A stretch of 64,000 nucleotides of DNA from Magicicada septendecula (Eukaryota > Arthropoda > Insecta > Hemiptera > Cicadidae). The position numbers were made by a program, and so were the translations under genes. Of the stretch, positions 23,875 to 37,069 are shown piece by piece; the first letter of the stretch is position 1, and each line of letters begins with the position of its first letter. The notes below the pieces were generated by a model, which worked only from the letters and a program-made list of their open reading frames with translations, was not told where the DNA came from and made no database searches. The stretch lies in the NCBI GenBank assembly GCA_034769895.1, contig CM068367.1, forward strand, positions 693,210,462 through 693,274,461, in the 5' to 3' direction.

Positions 23875-26800
23875 CTGCAACATAACACACAAGCGTTTAA
23901 GTCCGTAATGCATACATTCAAGAGTGTGTAACCTATACCGTTTAGTTTACAAATGCTGGCAAAGAACAGTAAAGACTACTATAAGAGAGTAGAAATTATA
24001 ACGTCCGTGATGTCAGAAAATCCATTTTATCGCTTCTCATTGCATCCAGTAACTTGAGGCTGCGGCTAAATATACAAGTGTAACATTCTAGATATCAACA
24101 ATTACATATGGTGATAGTATCAGTTTATCATAAAAAAGGAAACAACCTCCATAAAGTTTGTAGACATTAGTTACATATTTACGATAATACATTCTGCAAC
24201 GATAGCCTCAGCAAAACTACTTCATTAGTTGAGGAAAATACCTTGCACTAAACGGACTGACACGAAGATAGCACCCTGTCAAACTACAACCTTGTAGCGT
24301 GTTATCAGAAACAGTGAGACATATTTTAATGCTGTAAAAAATATTTTAATTGTTAAAATAACAAATTAAGAAACTCTTACGACAAAAAATTAAATGTTTT
24401 ATTAACATAATTTTCGAATTGAAAGAAGAAAACTATTTGAAACATATGTTGAATTAGATCAGAAGCGAAAACAAAGAAAATGTTAATGAATAAAATTAGT
24501 TGGTGACCACACTCATAGATATTTTTGATATCTAAAATAAGGTATCAAAAACTGATAAACGAAAGGAAGGTTTCAACAACGCTGAAATGAGAATGCTAGT
24601 CATCGACGTTAAAGTCCTGCTTCAGGTCGCAATGTTGTTCAAATTTATTTAAAGTAGATTGTTCCGAGTTGTGAATAAGTCATAACAGCTGACTTGTGTT
24701 TCACAATGTGAAAGTGTTAAGATGTTAAAAACTTGGTTATTACCTGAGCTTAAATGAAACATAAGCTACGTAACACAATTTTGAAGCCGAGATTGATACT
24801 TGGGAAGGAACTTGGAGAGTTTGCAAGGAGTCTGCTTATTTTGAAACGATACTTTGCATACATAGTGTATGTGTTATGTCTACTGAAGTAAACCATAATC
24901 ATTTTTGTTCCTTTTGTTAAAATTTTCAATCTCTATAAGTCAAAACTACAGAATCGAAGATTAAAGGGAAAATTTAAGTTTAAAACACAGTTTACTAAAG
25001 AGAAAAGTTTAACGTTTATCGAGAACAAAGGATCTTGCGTAAAAGTGACCGTCTGATATTTTGCGTTTGAGACTTCTATGACATTTCTATGACTGGCTTT
25101 GGTTTATGATTGAAGCTAGGTTTAAGGTAAACCTACGATGGTCTTGGTTTAAGGTAAAAGTAGTTTGGAGGTCAGCGTCCTGTTTGGATAGGGATAGCTC
25201 CTCCACGCACACACGTACGCACACACACACCAACATACACACTCTTTTCTTTCGCATGACAGTCATGCCTTAAGCAATCGTGCAAATAAAGTGATTGCGG
25301 GGTTAAAACAATACACGTTGTCTGTTGAGTGCCTCGCTAATATTCAGCACAATTCAGTGGATGACAGAAGCAAGAGATCACTACCTCAGTAGCACTGATC
25401 CTAATGCTTGTATTATTTTGAAATTTTATAATCAGTTAATTCGCGATCAAGTATTTTGTATCTCAGTTAAAGCTTGAAAACATATTCGGTTATAAGCCTT
25501 TGAATAATACAGATTTAAGTTCTATTTTTTTCAAGGACTAGAACATGGTCTGTAGCTTATAAGAAGTCGGTCAGATCCGTATTGTCTAAATGTCATCGTA
25601 GGGGACAAAATGTAATCTATGTAAATTTATGAAACGCGTTTATGTACCACATGTAGAATACTTCAAGTGTACCACCTGTTTAACTATTTAAATAACAAGT
25701 CCAGCAGTTATTTAATTATATAATTATTTTAACAGTTTTCCACCACTTGCTGTTTATTTAGTTGTTTCTAAACTCAAAGTAAAATTTCATTCCAGTAACT
25801 TAAAGATTGTTGCTGTCCAATCCTTACCTAAATAAAGAAACCTAAAATCTTATGAGTAAATATACCTATAAAACATTTAGGCCTATATAAAGAGGGGATA
25901 CAAAGAAACACATACTTTTGAATGTGACATGATTTAAGCAAAAAAATGGTAATCTAGGGTCAAGCGTAGAATATACGCGTACATGTTTTATAACCTTTTA
26001 ACACATCATTGTTCTAGGAAAACTGACTTTTTTATGCCGTCATTTTAAATTTTATTTACTCCTGGGCTCAAAGAAATACAGATGGAAATAATTCAATTGA
26101 TAAACATAATATAACATACAGCAGAAAATGTTCATAGCATATACAAAAGCAGTGTTTATTTATATTTTGCAATTCACGATGATTGCAAAAAGTCGTGATG
26201 GTTGTTCAGGTCTTGCTCCAGCAACAGCAGCCATTCTGTTCCTTTCAGATAAAAAAATCAGTAACACTTTGTGTAATTTAGGTAAATGGAAACAACTTTT
26301 TTCTATAACAGTGCGCACATAGATTTAAGCTGATATTTTGTTAATTTAACTGTAATTAATTATTGCTAACTGATAAAATTAATTTTTATGCTATACGCGG
26401 GCTCACATCATCAAGACATTTTAAAATGAATTTTACTACTTTATTTTTACAAACATGTTTGTACGAGGAAACGTGTTACAGGCATTGCGTTTTATATTTA
26501 AAAATTTGTAGGTTTTTGTTTTACTTACAATGTAGTGTTTTTACGAAGTAACAAATTTTACTCTTCTGTGGAGTTTTCTTCGAAGAAAAATTTTGTAATG
26601 TCTTCAGAAGAAGGAAATCCACCAGTTTAAGACGTACAATTTTACCAAAATCAAACACATAACTTGTTCATATGTACAATGGCGCACTACCTGGTTTGTA
26701 AATTGGTCACGATCCTGTGTGCACTTGTACTTAAGCATGTTGTGCATGCAAATAGAACGGACGAGGTTATTAGATGGGTACGCGCATTATCTATCAACTT

Positions 26801-27250
26801 TGTTACTGACAATAAGATTATAGTTCCATCTTTGTTAGTTTCTGAAAGCACACGTCTGAAACAAACTATCAATCGGAACGACCTAAGCACTGTCGATCAC
26901 AGTTTTTTTTTGTCACATATCGAGATTATTTTACACGTTATCTTTTAAAATATTAAGTATTTTATTTTAAAAACAGAACATTCTCTACATCAAAAACAGC
27001 AATCTATATACCGGTACTGAACGAGTCGTGCAGTTGAAGTTATGTACAAGTACTACGTGAAAGAAATAATTGTAAAATGTGTACTATACTATAGTAGTAT
27101 ATATTACACATTTATATATAAAACGTATTGTGACTACATATAAGTTATTTTACGTACATTTTATATTATTACATACCACTACACGATACAGTCACTATTA
27201 AATACATACGTTATATGTTTTGGATTATATAGGCTAAAATATATAATAGT
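23875..27250. other. 5' side of UGT gene A and intergenic sequence, no gene recognised
   Basis: Should contain the promoter and at least one non-coding first exon of UGT gene A, because a splice acceptor sits directly before the ATG. I cannot place them from sequence alone. Small open frames at 26128-26948 look like chance. Confidence 0.5.
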
Positions 27251-27254
27251 TACA

Positions 27255-27440
27255 AATATATGGCTATTTAAACTTGAAATTATTGTTTATAACAGCTGTT
27301 TTTATACATCTAATTTATATTTTTTATGTATATAAACGGTGTACATGTAAATTGGTATTTACAATAAACGTATTTATTACTTTACCGAATTAATAAACAA
27401 GCTGTTATAAACAATAGATTTCAAACTCCATGACTATTTT
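27255..27440. repeat. Small imperfect inverted repeat
   Basis: tattgtttataacagct (about 27281-27298) recurs inverted as agctgttataaacaata (about 27400-27416), with weaker pairing beyond. It adjoins a hammerhead-like motif at 27458. Confidence 0.6.
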
Positions 27441-27447
27441 ATTTGTA

Positions 27448-27513
27448 CATTATATTTCTGAAGATGACAGTTATGTAAAATAAACTGTCGAAACATTGTA
27501 ATAAATAATAATG
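27448..27513 (+). ncRNA. Hammerhead-ribozyme-like motif
   Basis: Core CUGAAGA (27458-27464), an extra U, a 7-bp perfect stem II GACAGUU/AACUGUC, then GAA, a near-palindrome ACAUUGU and A17. Stem I can pair CAUUAU·AUUU before the core with AAAU·A·AUAAUG after it. The bases differ from the other copies, but pairing is kept. The same extra-U departure from the textbook core is present. Confidence 0.5.
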
Positions 27514-28690
27514 AAAAATTAAATAAATGTGTGTGTGTGTAAAAGTGCTTATTACATGTACAAGAATACCAAGAGACTTTTATAATAACAATTTAAGAAA
27601 CCAATCGTGTTCATTTTAATAACACAGGTTTCGAAATGTCTGCACAGCACAAAACTAACTTCATACGTACACTATAGTTTCATAAACACTTAACCAGAGA
27701 CTAGGCTACTCACAGTGGAAGTAGGTGCAGTGCAGCCCTGTGACGTACTGAATATACTCCGTCTACCGTCACACTAAACGCAACCTAATTGGCATACACT
27801 CGTCATTACAGCAAAAGTAAATAGTTCCGTTATCTGTTTCTTTCATACAAGTTTGCTATCGACATCAATCGATAATAGTTTATGACTGCACCGAGTCTTT
27901 CATTAGTGCACTTTAGTCTTCATGAGATTGCGTTCAACCTCGTTAGCGAATTTCGCATAACTAATTTTGATACAATCCTCATTTCTTCGTTGCATAACCT
28001 AAACTCTGTATCTGATGTGCCTGTTCTTACAAGACATACCAGCTTTACACACGCTTGTAGTAAGCAGTGTACACATGACTTGAAATGTTTTCCTTTTCTT
28101 CTATCCCACAACAAACGCTTATCTCTTTCTTTGCTTAACTATCTGCCTGATACAACTTGGACTGAAGAACTATTTTATGAACAGTGGTGATACAGGTCTA
28201 TAAACGGTTTCTGTGTTTACTGTACTTATAAATATAAAACAAACCTACAATTATAATATAAACTGCGTATGCTGGTAAATCATAATAATGTTCAGATCTG
28301 ATTAAAAGGTAATAAAAAAAACTTTTAATGAAAAGAGACGCCTACAACAATAGTAATGAACAAAGAGTAGTAGAAGTGAGGTAGGTATTGTCCTTCTCCA
28401 ATATTCCTAAAGTCGCTTTCTTATACATTCCGTGCTATGATGCCATTTAATAGAACCCGTATAACGTATCATCGTGTGAATCTCGACCTACCGTATAAAA
28501 TGCTCTAAAATCCAAACGGTCAGCAACAAATTTATTATGCAATAATAACCAGAATGCCTTTCTGTTGTGTAAAACAATTTTAAAATTTTTGTTCGCTTAG
28601 TCCAAATCACTTACAGCTCTGTTAGAGTTCAAATTATATACTACACATTGCAGTTAGAAACAAAGGTTTTTAAAATATATATATATATAC
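27514..28690. other. Intergenic, nothing recognised
   Basis: The overlapping open frames at 27882-28190 (plus) and 27920-28114 (minus) have no recognisable features. A short (TA)n/(CA)n tract lies at 28676-28699. Confidence 0.5.
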
Positions 28691-28699
28691 ACACACACT

Positions 28700-28775
28700 A
28701 AAAACTCGTTTATCCGAATTTGATGGGACCGCGCCCGTTTCGGATAAACAAAATTTCGGATAAACCGAAACTTCT
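28700..28775. repeat. pogo/Tigger-like terminal sequence (fragment)
   Basis: actcgtttatccgaatttg, then TGGGACCGCGCCCG, then tttcggataaac resembles the terminal repeats of insect pogo-type elements, with CGGATAA words in both orientations. No matching opposite end was found. Confidence 0.4.
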
Positions 28776-29074
28776 AGTTAAATAATATTACATATGTAAG
28801 TACAGCAATTTTATTAAATAATAATAATTTAAAAGTTAGTTACAGTGAAGATGACACAATAAACTATAAAACGGCACCGTAGTGTAAATTATAGTTTCTA
28901 TACTATTTCCGTTCTTAGCTTAATCGTGATGTAAACAAACAGGCGTGATACAGCTGAAACGCTATTTGCTGCTTGAATTAGAGGCGTGTCACTCTGACAG
29001 AAGGAGTAGGCTACAGACGGTACAAATGATATTGATACTGTATAAACACGTGTAAGTGTAATAATTTGTCCTGA

Positions 29075-29077
<3 letters not shown>

Positions 29078-29122
<45 letters not shown>
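29078..29122. repeat. (TA)n microsatellite
   Basis: 45 bp of alternating A and T without interruption. Confidence 0.95.
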
Positions 29123-29126
<4 letters not shown>

Positions 29127-29555
29127 GAGTGACAGTGGAAGACCGACAGTGAAATATTTTATAACTTCAAATGCACAGCGGCCAGGAAATGGGAACAAAT
29201 TGTAATATAAGTTATGCGAATAGACACGAGGGTCAAATGTATTAGGTGACTGGTTCAGTGCCAACTCAATTATAGCTGACGGTTTTTATATCAAGTTTCG
29301 TCTAAGAAGAAAGAGGAATCAGATGTATAAATGCAGTGTAACTCGTATAGTTTATTATTCACAAATTAGTTTAAAATATTTTCATCGATGTTGGATGTTG
29401 TACGCCGTATCTATTTCTGCATTAAAAACAATTTGTTTTTTCTTATAAAGGCATATTCATGCCTTCAATATCCAATCCACTTATGTATATATGAACAGAA
29501 TAAAATTTACCTTTTTTATCCGTCTAGTGGCTTTTCCTTTTTTATATTTCACTGC

Positions 29556-29588
29556 GCGTTTCTAGACATACATATGTTCCATTTTCAG
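29556..29588 (-). ncRNA. Hammerhead-like motif, left arm, core mutated
   Basis: Minus strand CUGAAAA (G8 changed to A), an imperfect stem II, GAA, ACGCGC, A17. The G8 change should abolish cleavage. Confidence 0.4.
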
Positions 29589-29842
29589 GTGTAATCCCTC
29601 ATTAAAATTCGTCAGATAATTAAAACAATTTACGTATAATTTACACACACGTCGTAAATAAATATAAAATATATGAACACGGAACATACGCGGTGATGTT
29701 GGTGCGCACCACGGTAATACTAAATCGACTCTTGTTGTTACCGTGGGGCACACCGCGTATGTTCATATATTTTATATTTATTTATGAGATGTGTAAATTG
29801 TACGAAATTTGCTTTAATTTTCTGACGAACTTTACTCAGGGA

Positions 29843-29888
29843 TTACACCTGAAGATGGGACATATGTCCAGAAACGCATAGTGAAATA
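29843..29888 (+). ncRNA. Hammerhead-like motif, right arm
   Basis: Core CUGAAGA (29849-29855), stem II GGACAU/AUGUCC (self-complementary), GAA, ACGCAU (a CpG-decayed ACGCGU), A17. Stem I can pair CAC before the core with GUG after it, then AUU with AAU. Confidence 0.45.
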
Positions 29889-29946
29889 TAAAAAAGGAAA
29901 TGTAATAGATGGATAAAAGAGGCAAATTTTATTCTGTTCATATATA

Positions 29947-31600
29947 AAGATATGTTTTGTTCTTTTCATTGTCTACAAAAATTAGACAAAAATTTTGTCT
30001 GCAAAGATTAGAGTCATCATAAACAGAGATCTCCAACGTTAAACAAAGTGCTACTGACTAAGCTCCCCTATAATGATCCATACACAATATTAAGTAGTTT
30101 TCATCCAGACAAATGCATTGAATGTTTATTCGAAGAAGACTAAAGTATTTAGTACAAAAGTAACCTTAAATATATTTTTAAACACATACAGTAATAAGTG
30201 GTTCATAAATTTACATTTAATTTGTATTGCGTAACTTACAGTTACTAATAAAAAACTTTGTTTATTGTGTTTTGTACGGGAGGTCCTCAATTTTCGTACA
30301 TATTACGGTCTCGAAATCCAAATTGTCGGGAAAGTGCAGTATTATAAAATACACTACATTCAATATTTCTATGTACTGTACCTTGTGTACAAGTAAATTA
30401 GTAGGATTGATCCTGTAAACTGTATGTTTTACATGTTACATTGCACTGTAGTGAAACACTTATTCCTCTTGCTTTGCTGTAAACTCACACTTACATGGCC
30501 ACTATTAATATAAAAAGTATATAATATAGTAACATGATAAATTAGTAATTTAGTAAAACAGATTTTAAGGAACAGCCTAATCTACAGGATTATTGTATAA
30601 CAATTCATAATTATTTAAGCAAAAAAACACCACTACGGAAAATGTCGCGTTACTTAAAAATGGAAGTTTACCTATCACTACAGGAGGGAAAATTATGCTG
30701 TTTTTCTGTACAAAGCTCTCTTAGAATAGAACAAAAAGATTCAGAAAAGTCTGTTGCGGAGGCTTCAGTTCTAACCATACAGTCCGCCTGTAACCAAACA
30801 AGCGAACCTACCTTATAACCACTCGTAAACATGTCTTCCTTCAGTAGTTAGGTAGTAATTTTTATGTTGCTTTTGTTGTAACCGTATTTCTTTGTTCTCT
30901 GTGGTAATTGAAATAAGCAATAAATTAATTAAAATTTTCCAACAAATATGTTTTTTATGTCTGCAATCTTTACACGATCTTTAATTAATCTTTTATTTAA
31001 ATCCAAGAAATCTACGAATCTAAACCGTAATTAATACAAAAAATGAATGCCGACAATAATTACAGGATTATTACATAATAAAGCAAATAAAACTGTTAAT
31101 CGAAAACGTAAATTACACAGAAGAAACTATTTTTGCTTCCTGTCAAAATATTTGACTAAATTTAACTGAACGGAGGGTAGCAAAGAATTTGGTTATATGG
31201 TTACATACATACACACATAACACACGTGAAAAACAGTACCCTCCTTTTGGTTTCATTGCTGTCGAGTAAAAAAATTAAACACTTTCCAATCTTTATATAG
31301 CGATAGGCCTCGAGTTTACATAATATGTCAAATAAATAGCATACCGTTAACCATATTTTTTTTAAAGTTTAGGTCATATTCGACCAATCATTTTTATGAA
31401 ACATTGATTTACTGATTATTGATAATGCAACTAATAATACTGTACTGGGGTTAAGCTTTTACTAATCGTAAGCTTTTACTAATAACATTCTACTATCGAC
31501 GAATCTATCCTCAAATATTCTTGTAAGAAAAAGAGGCTCTGAGTTTCGAAATGTTTTGAAAAAGTATTCCAAAAACCACATTTCTACTGAAGCCACATTG
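29947..31600. other. Intergenic, nothing recognised
   Basis: AT-rich, only short open frames without family features. Confidence 0.5.
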
Positions 31601-31605
31601 AGAAA

Positions 31606-32700
31606 ACTATAAAAGTCTCCGTATTTCTGCTACAACGATACAATTAAATGTGTACGAATGTGTGTTGAAAGAAACAAGATATGATTTCCCATCGATAACA
31701 GATAGGAAATCAGCAAAGAGGAAGGTATTAGGTGGCATGGCACCAAGTGTAGTTGTACGTACCCTTAAATTCAGGATCAGGAGAACTATTCCCACCAATG
31801 TGTGACGCACTGGATACAGTGAACAACTCCTCTATCGATGTTCTTTCCTACAATATTAATGGAATTGTTGGTTTCATATAAACTGGAACGAGACAATATG
31901 CTACTCTCTGTAACTAATGTTAACCTTTATTCGGTTAAGGCGGCAAAAGAACTACATATGCTGTATTCTAAAATGGTACACGTTGTTCTTCATAGAGTGG
32001 CTGAAGTTCGAAGCTTCATGAGGCAGACTATTTCGTTGCATATAGGAAGAATGGTTTCGTTAAAACTGCGTTTCGATTATTAAAATTTAAAGAAGAGGCA
32101 CTGCCTTTACGCTACAACCCGTCATAACACTTTGGGGGATTTGGCTTTATGCTGCATGTTATTTATCATACAAATTAATGTGAAGTAGAGAAGATTTTTA
32201 ATAGATTTGATAGGAATGATTCAACTAAAATTAAAACTGTACAAGCGATTTTTTCTAGCATCATTGTCCAAAAATTTGACCCACATTAAATCTAGCGTTC
32301 ATTGTATTACTCAGCTTAAAAACTTTTAGTGTGCAATCGTGTGTGTTAGTCATTCCGAAAGATACTGGAAGTACCTTATCTCAAGTACGGAGAACAGCAA
32401 AAGAATAAAGTTACAAAGAGAACTTGAACAAAATCCAGAACGTTTAACAATGTTTAAAATTTGTCGTCATTAATGGAAAAACTGAATTGGATGGAAGTAG
32501 TACAGCACATTTTTCAAGTTTGCTCCCTTTGCGCCATGCAGTGCGAAAGAGTTCTCGAAATACAAAGACCTACGTCAGACAATTCGAGACTCTGAACAAG
32601 CATGTCATCACGTACGGTCTAATGACAACGAACACTTATTTACGGTAACAACTATCATCTGTAAAGTTTTGTTAAAAATAAAGTTCAATATACCTTTTGT
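31606..32700 (+). pseudogene. Possible hAT-like transposase remnant
   Basis: Plus-strand pieces in shifting frames give a coherent protein-like trail. It ends near 32540-32590 with KEFSKYKDLRQTIRDSE, reminiscent of the ERxFSxYKxLL block in the C-terminal dimerisation region of hAT transposases. No terminal repeats or duplication were found, so the assignment is tentative. Confidence 0.33.
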
Positions 32701-33960
32701 TTACAAAAAACAGGAAAACAAAATTATTTTCAACGTAACACGTCAGGCATATCTTAATTTTTTTACTTTCATAGGGATATTTTGCCAGTTTTAAATCACA
32801 CTTTAGTTGTTAAAGTGCACAGGTACTGTATAAGCACATTTCCAAGCATTTACGTAACAAAAATGCAGGTGTAAAGTCCTCATTAAAAAACATTTAATAC
32901 ATTGAACAAAACAAATACATTGACCAAACGATTAGCATCGTTCAAACGTAATTACACCACTAAATAGCTGTGGTCTTTCACATAAGTTCATAGTGTGAAA
33001 TTGTCACAGTGTTTTCTTTTTCGGTTCGTCCAGTGGACTTACAGGGCAAGCAGACTTTCTTGAAATTTTTTTGTCTATAGTTGTGTTTTACTTCTGTAGT
33101 TTAGCGATGGTTTTTAACAACATTTATTCTTTTGACGGTTTACGCTTGTTAGTGAATGAATCTCGGGTAGGTCTAAGTTAGTTTTTAATGTATTAATTAT
33201 TGACACCTGAAGACGGTCATAGATTTATTTATAGTGGTTGAAATTATGTGTAAGTAAATTTGAACGGTGGTAATAGTCTGATCAAACACTCCTAATGATG
33301 TTTACATACCGTCGAAAGTTAGGTTTAAAAATCGTATAAACAAAAGTTACTTAAAATTAATTAAAAATATTTCTAAAAAATTATGATGAAGTTTTCACTT
33401 ACAGTTAAAAAGAACTAGATGATGCGGACGACAAAGACAATGGCGTTTTAGCTGATACTATAGGAGATAATGGTGATGCAGTGCAGCTTAGAACAAGTTG
33501 CTTCTTACCCGCGTTCTTCCTCTTCATACAGAGTCGATAACATGAAGTCCCTTTTTCGATTGCTCGTCGAAACTGCGAATTTCTGTCGGTGCCTGAATCG
33601 TTCTTTTGTATTATGTATTATGGTTGTAAAATTTTGTAAACAGTTAAACGTTTCTTTCAGTATTTTGCTGGACAAAGTTTTTGTGTTCAACCTGTACAGC
33701 TTCTTCTTCTTGCCCTTGACAGATGTTATTGCTTTAAATACAACGCAATGAACTGTCTACACCATTTAAGCTAACATCGGAAGTTAAACCTATCACTAGG
33801 TAAACAACTTCTGCTAAACAGTTTCTGGATTTTCTGGATGTTTCGGTACTGACTCAGAATTTATTGCCATCATTGCTGAGTGATTTTGGTTATAAAGTTT
33901 TCAAGAACCGCGCATTTTCGATCGTGTAATTTCATGTGAAGTACCATAAGTGTTATTTAC
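32701..33960. other. Intergenic; one degenerate hammerhead-like stretch at 33205-33250
   Basis: ACACCTGAAGACGGTCATAG with a weak GU-rich stem and GAAA near 33239 looks like a decayed copy of the motif described elsewhere. The open frame at 33470-33751 has no recognised features. Confidence 0.4.
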
Positions 33961-33965
33961 AGCAT

Positions 33966-34570
33966 TTAAAGAGTTATATTTTTCCAAAAATCTGTTAAAC
34001 TAATGCCTTCTTCTTTGAACCTTGCTCTGATAACTTGAATCATAGATTCCCGTAAATAATATTGTTGAATGTTGGAGTTACAACTTGTACCTTGGTTGGT
34101 CTGGATTAAGCTTGTTGTGTTTGGTGGTGTACGTAAAACTTCCGGCCAGAGATGAGGTGAATCTTGAGAGTGACATAGGAATTCAGTTTTATCTGAAACT
34201 AGCAGGCTTTTAAACAACAAGTTGTGTCTGGTACAACACCTTTTACGCCCGATACAAAATAGAGACAGAACTACTCTTGAAACAAAATGTTTATTATCCA
34301 AGCATGCGAATTTGTTTTTTACCAAAGAGGAACTAAGTTACCTTGAAAACTAAGACTTCAAGGCTCTTGGACTCTTAGAAGTAGATGATAATACTGGTTT
34401 TATTTTTAAATATCCAGAAGCATTATCTTCAAAAGGTATTAACTTCAGTCCGTGTTCACATACGTTATACCCAGAAGCGATCGCTTCATGACTTGCAACA
34501 TAAAAAATCGAGTTTCGTCTACGGTGAAAATTTGTTGTGTACAGGGAGTGTTTTACTTAATTGTAAGAGA
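33966..34570 (-). pseudogene. pogo/Tigger-type transposase remnant
   Basis: A DDE_1-type transposase relic. Minus-strand motifs in order are FTVDETRFF (about 34515-34545), SGYLKIKP and PRALK (about 34370-34430), an xKxxHAW-like region, then PPNTTSLIQTNQG (about 34085-34125), the block usually written PPNTTSLLQPMDQG. After it come YYLRESMIQVI and LTDFWKNITL (to 33966). Frameshifts lie between the blocks. Terminal repeats not located. Confidence 0.72.
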
Positions 34571-36110
34571 AACTTTCAATTTAAACTTTAAGACCCCCCT
34601 TCATCGGCACCAGTAAGTTTAGTCTTATGTAACGACACTGATTTTTAATGAATTCAATCATTACTAGCTTGACTAGCTTAAGTTGCGTCTTAAGTAGCTT
34701 AAGACGAGTCTCACTAGCCTCATTAGCTTCACATATCCATTAGTTTCACTACTTGAAATTCTGGTCTACTGGTCTCCGATCAGGGATGCAGATTTCCATA
34801 TTTTCTTTTTTAGTATTTGTGGTTTAGATATTTGTAACTACAGAGGAGAATACAGCTGCAGTACATCGATTATGTCAGGTATTACAAGAATGAATCGTAG
34901 CTGTGGTATGATTATGCTTAACATTCTTTACTCAAGACCCTTGAGTTTTGGATTAAACATAACGACACTTCATACATGTGCAATTTATTCTTTACACATT
35001 TTGCTGGTAATTATATTGCTTCTGTTCAGTATTGGGGAAACACAAAATTATTCTTCAATAGGATCTCAACCTACCTGACTAAACTTATAATCTGGCCCTA
35101 GTAGGAAAATGAACAAAAATTCACAGTATACAGGAGAAAATTCCTTAGTCAATAGATGTTGTCTCAAGGTTATATTTTAAGCACCCGTTCACTGGGAGTT
35201 GGTATCGATGGCACGGGGTGTTTAATTGGGGTCAAAATGGTCTAAATTGAGGTTGTTTGTGAATATATCAAAAAATACGTCAGTATCTCTATAAAGGTTA
35301 CAAAATTTCCAATAATTTGATTCTTCAACCTCTTCGGTACGATGAAAATCGAACGACATATATATGACTGTTTAAAAGTGTTGACTTTTCGTAGCTTTTT
35401 CACGAAAGCACAATTCCTGACCTATTTTTTTTAAATTAACTTGAAAATTCTAGCAAATAAATGTTTATTTGCTTTATAAAGTTTACGAAACTTCCTACAA
35501 TTTGGTCTTTTTTTCTTTTCTCTACAGTGAAAATTGGCCGAGATATGGTTACTAAAACATTTCCGTGTCCGCACACCACTTATGTAATTTGATTATATAT
35601 TTAATAATAATTTTAAAAGAGCCTTTAATTTAGCTCCTACTTATGCCTTTTAAGCTAAACCTTAACAGAGTTATGGTAATGAGGTTTTTAATCTTTCAGT
35701 TAATCTACGGTTATCGGACTGTAAGATAATCATATATAACGGACATTACCTTTTTGTTATAATTGCCCGTCTTGCGATACATAGACGCCATTTAAAATTA
35801 ACGTATGAATGCCGGAATGATTCTTCGGGCAACAGTCAGTCAACTCGAAGGCAAATAACATTAGTACACAAATCAACAGGCAGATTGCCACTAGTGTTAC
35901 AGGAATAGGAGATAATTTTTATAATTTCTCCTGAAGTATATTTTATAATAAATTATAAAAAATCAAAGTATTTGTAAGTATTAAAAAATATAAATAAATC
36001 ATTATTTGTACAAAAAATGTTTTATCATTGTTTAAAAATAATTTGCCTATCCATAAAAGTACATATCACCATCAATTAATTTTTGTCATACTGAGATTTA
36101 AAAAAGAGAT
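34571..36110. other. Intergenic, nothing recognised
   Basis: Short chance open frames only. GC content is low throughout. Confidence 0.5.
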
Positions 36111-36117
36111 AATATAA

Positions 36118-36215
36118 CCTACAGAACGCATGTAACTATTTTTAGCCTACTTTTTTACTACAGATGTTATGTAAAATGAAAAAGCTGTTTTTTTTAATTT
36201 TTAAAGTTGACTGAA
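36118..36215. repeat. Dispersed repeat, copy 1 (partner at 40372-40470)
   Basis: TAACTATTT, then a CTACTTTTTTACTACA block, GTTAT and GCTGTTTTTTT recur in the same order and orientation at about 40372-40470 with scattered differences. Family unknown. Confidence 0.6.
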
Positions 36216-37065
36216 AAAAACTGCTTTGGTTTAAATCGCATCTCGGTCAGTATTTATCCTACATAGATAAAAGCAACTAAAGATAATTTTATTAGATTTG
36301 AAAGAATAATGTACATTGTTGGTAAAATTGACATTTTTAAGATATTTGTAAAAAACATACTACGTATTTGATTTAGATCAAAATTTGAAAAACAACCACA
36401 AATATAAAAATTTTTTTTAATTTTATTTAAAAAATGGTGTAGTAAGAAATGAAGATAATTTTATTACATAAAAACGCCTGAAGATATTTATTTCTAAGTC
36501 TATGGGTTTTAAAGATAAAAAGTTAACAAAAATACTAAAATATTCTAATATTTTTGATTTGTAAAACGAAATTATTCAAAAATTAAAATTGCTAGTTTTC
36601 TTAAATTATGACCATACAGAAAACAAAAAGAAACAAAATTGTTGGAAATGTTATAAAGCTTCATCGATTTTGTTACTACTATTTATGCTTTATGAGATGT
36701 GTATAATATATAAAAATCCAAACGTTAGCATTTTTGACCAAAACTATAAAATGATGTAAAATATTTCTGCTTGAGGTTTATTTGGCCCAAGTTTAAAATT
36801 ATTAAAAACATAATAAGAATTATATTGTAAAGACGGAAAGTTCTCGAACAATGGAGAGCGTCCTTCTACACGTTTCCCGGCTAGCCGAGCAGGTGCGTGT
36901 TTCTGTAAAGTGTCCTCTAGAGTTTTCGAGTGCTTGTTAAGGATGCATATTATGGAAAATTAGTTTGGAACCCTGGAGGTTATATATATATATTGTCACT
37001 TTTTGCTACAGTCCGTTTCTTGATGTATATAATACATTTAATATTTATAATTAAATTTACCTCAA
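36216..37065. other. Intergenic, nothing recognised
   Basis: AT-rich, no genes. A somewhat GC-richer stretch at 36850-36930 is unidentified. Confidence 0.5.
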
Positions 37066-37069
37066 GATG

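Larger units (their letters stand above)
29486..29946. mobile_element. 461-bp palindromic foldback with hammerhead-like motif in each arm
   Basis: The outer ends tatatatgaacag and ctgttcatatata are exact inverses, and the two arms pair almost throughout to a centre near 29715. Each arm includes CCTGAA(A/G)ATGG… then AGAAACGC…GTGAAATAT in inverted orientation. It has no coding capacity. It resembles a head-to-head pair of retroelement terminal repeats; a MITE is the alternative. Confidence 0.7.

Noticed and set aside
23875-23913. Upstream in-frame ATG extending UGT gene A by 13 residues
   Set aside because: A splice acceptor ends directly before the internal ATG, the extension would spoil the signal peptide, and gene B supports the shorter form.
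27882-28190. 102-residue open frame
   Set aside because: No motif, no splice context, and an equally long antisense frame; likely chance.
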